From the NCBI GenBank assembly GCA_003241475.1, contig QFQB01000092.1:1-7451 (forward strand): a stretch of 7,451 bases of DNA, read 5' to 3'. The position numbers and the translations under genes are program-made. The DNA is from Micavibrio aeruginosavorus (GTDB taxonomy: Bacteria; Pseudomonadota; Alphaproteobacteria; Micavibrionales; Micavibrionaceae). Positions 6,762 through 7,451 of the stretch are shown piece by piece. The notes under the pieces are model-generated. The model made no database searches, had not been told where the DNA came from, and was given only the letters and a program-made list of their open reading frames with translations. Each line of letters begins with the position of its first letter. The stretch's first letter is position 1.

Positions 6762-7451
6762 GCTGCTTTTCCTTTTCGATTTGTTCTTTTGTTTTCACGT
6801 ATGCTGAAAGCGTTCCGCCAAGCTCGTCGCTGTCCTGCGGCTTAATCCCCTCGATTGCGACGATAGACTCAATGACACCGGCAACGGCAGGGGCGGCAAC
6901 CCATCCGGCCGTTGCATAGCCGTAGCTTTCCTTGGTGCCTTTGGGTTCATCCACCATCACGTAAACAGCATATTTAGGAGCCTCTGCCGGAAAGAAGCCC
7001 ATGAAGGACGAGCGACGCTTATTTTTCTCGTAGCGTCCGCCTTCGTTTTTGTCCGCCGTGCCCGTTTTGCCGCCGACATTGTAGCCGGGAACGTCCGCCT
7101 TCCCGCCCGTGCCATCCGTGACGACAAGACGCATCAACTGGCGCATGCGGTGCGCGGTTTTTTCCGAGACGATGCGGACGCTACTTTTATCCGATTTGGT
7201 CCTGTTCGGATCTTTATCCAGCACCAGCGTCGGCTTAATGAGAATGCCGCCGTTCATGATCGAGGATGCCGCCGTCACGATCTGCAGCGGCGAAACCGAA
7301 ATTCCATGTCCGAAAGCCGCCGTCATCATGCGGATGTCCGACGTATCGGGCAAAGACGGCGCGCCGACTTCGGGAATTTCGATCTCAGGCTTTTTCAAAA
7401 GACAGATATCATTGATGAAATTCAGGAAGGATTCCTTGCCCATCTGTTGCT
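6739..7451 (-). CDS. ftsI: Peptidoglycan D,D-transpeptidase FtsI (PBP3), C-terminal part, 5' end outside window
   Basis: This is the C-terminal 236 residues of the septal class B penicillin-binding protein. The enzyme crosslinks glycan strands made by FtsW during division and is anchored in the inner membrane with its catalytic domain in the periplasm. The reading frame is open to the window edge: the ATG at 7443 is preceded in frame by two Gln codons and is internal, not the start. The KTGT box of the penicillin-binding fold is visible at 7057-7068, preceded by GG and followed by a loop into MGFFPAEAP, as expected in this family. The segment FGHGISVSPLQ (about 7287-7320) is a typical FtsI signature of the transpeptidase domain. 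The SxxK serine and SxN motif should lie upstream, outside the window. The last 30 or so residues are hydrophilic and rich in Lys and Glu, beyond the usual transpeptidase fold. The TAA stop lies inside the start of murE. Identification is firm from the motifs and from the murE neighbour. Confidence 0.96.
   Translation of the reverse strand, partial: QQMGKESFLNFINDICLLKKPEIEIPEVGAPSLPDTSDIRMMTAAFGHGISVSPLQIVTAASSIMNGGILIKPTLVLDKDPNRTKSDKSSVRIVSEKTAHRMRQLMRLVVTDGTGGKADVPGYNVGGKTGTADKNEGGRYEKNKRRSSFMGFFPAEAPKYAVYVMVDEPKGTKESYGYATAGWVAAPAVAGVIESIVAIEGIKPQDSDELGGTLSAYVKTKEQIEKEKQLVALTGH
6770..6774 (-). promoter_or_regulatory. Ribosome binding site for murE (AAGGA)
   Basis: The minus-strand sequence AAGGA lies 8 nt before the TTG codon at 6761, inside the end of ftsI. 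It supports the TTG start over the later in-frame ATG at 6725, which has no purine-rich Shine-Dalgarno at good spacing. Confidence 0.6.

Noticed and set aside
1..7451. Possibility of a novel defence, mobile or RNA-based system in the window
   Set aside because: The window is fully occupied by seven co-directional core cell-wall genes with no gap above about 5 bp. I found no repeat array, inverted-repeat ends, transposase, tRNA or structured non-coding region.

Overview
This window is an internal segment of a division and cell wall (dcw) cluster, read entirely from the minus strand. In transcriptional order it holds the 3' end of ftsI, then complete murE, murF, mraY, murD and ftsW, then the 5' end of murG. 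There is essentially no non-coding DNA. The junctions are overlaps (23, 4, 4 and 4 bp) or gaps of 3 and about 5 bp. I see no internal promoter, terminator, RNA gene, mobile element, repeat array or CRISPR.

The gene order matches the classical proteobacterial dcw cluster. Several local signatures look alphaproteobacterial to me: GHGISVSPLQ in FtsI, NNHWGVP in MurF, VDYAHKPGA in MurE, GGRAKEGG in MurD and GGTGGHMFPAEAL in MurG. GC content looks moderate (mid-50s by eye, not counted). The likely source is a Gram-negative alphaproteobacterium of moderate GC with meso-diaminopimelate peptidoglycan, as the DNPR motif of MurE indicates. I cannot name the genus from this window.

Layout from high to low coordinates: FtsI (PBP3) transpeptidase C-terminus with the KTGT box (7451-6739); MurE, starting at TTG inside the ftsI end (6761-5316); MurF (5310-3862); MraY (3858-2773); MurD (2776-1373); FtsW (1376-210); MurG N-terminus with the GGTGGH loop (213 to the window edge).

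The genes form one pathway. MurD, MurE and MurF add D-Glu, meso-DAP and D-Ala-D-Ala to the UDP-MurNAc peptide in the cytoplasm. MraY moves the phospho-MurNAc-pentapeptide onto undecaprenyl phosphate to give lipid I. MurG adds GlcNAc to give lipid II. FtsW polymerises lipid II and FtsI crosslinks the strands at the septum. The overlaps suggest translational coupling of a single long transcript whose promoter lies outside the window, upstream of ftsI.

I found no previously undescribed system. The observations worth checking are start-codon choices, the overlap architecture and a few local departures from family motifs, all of modest interest.
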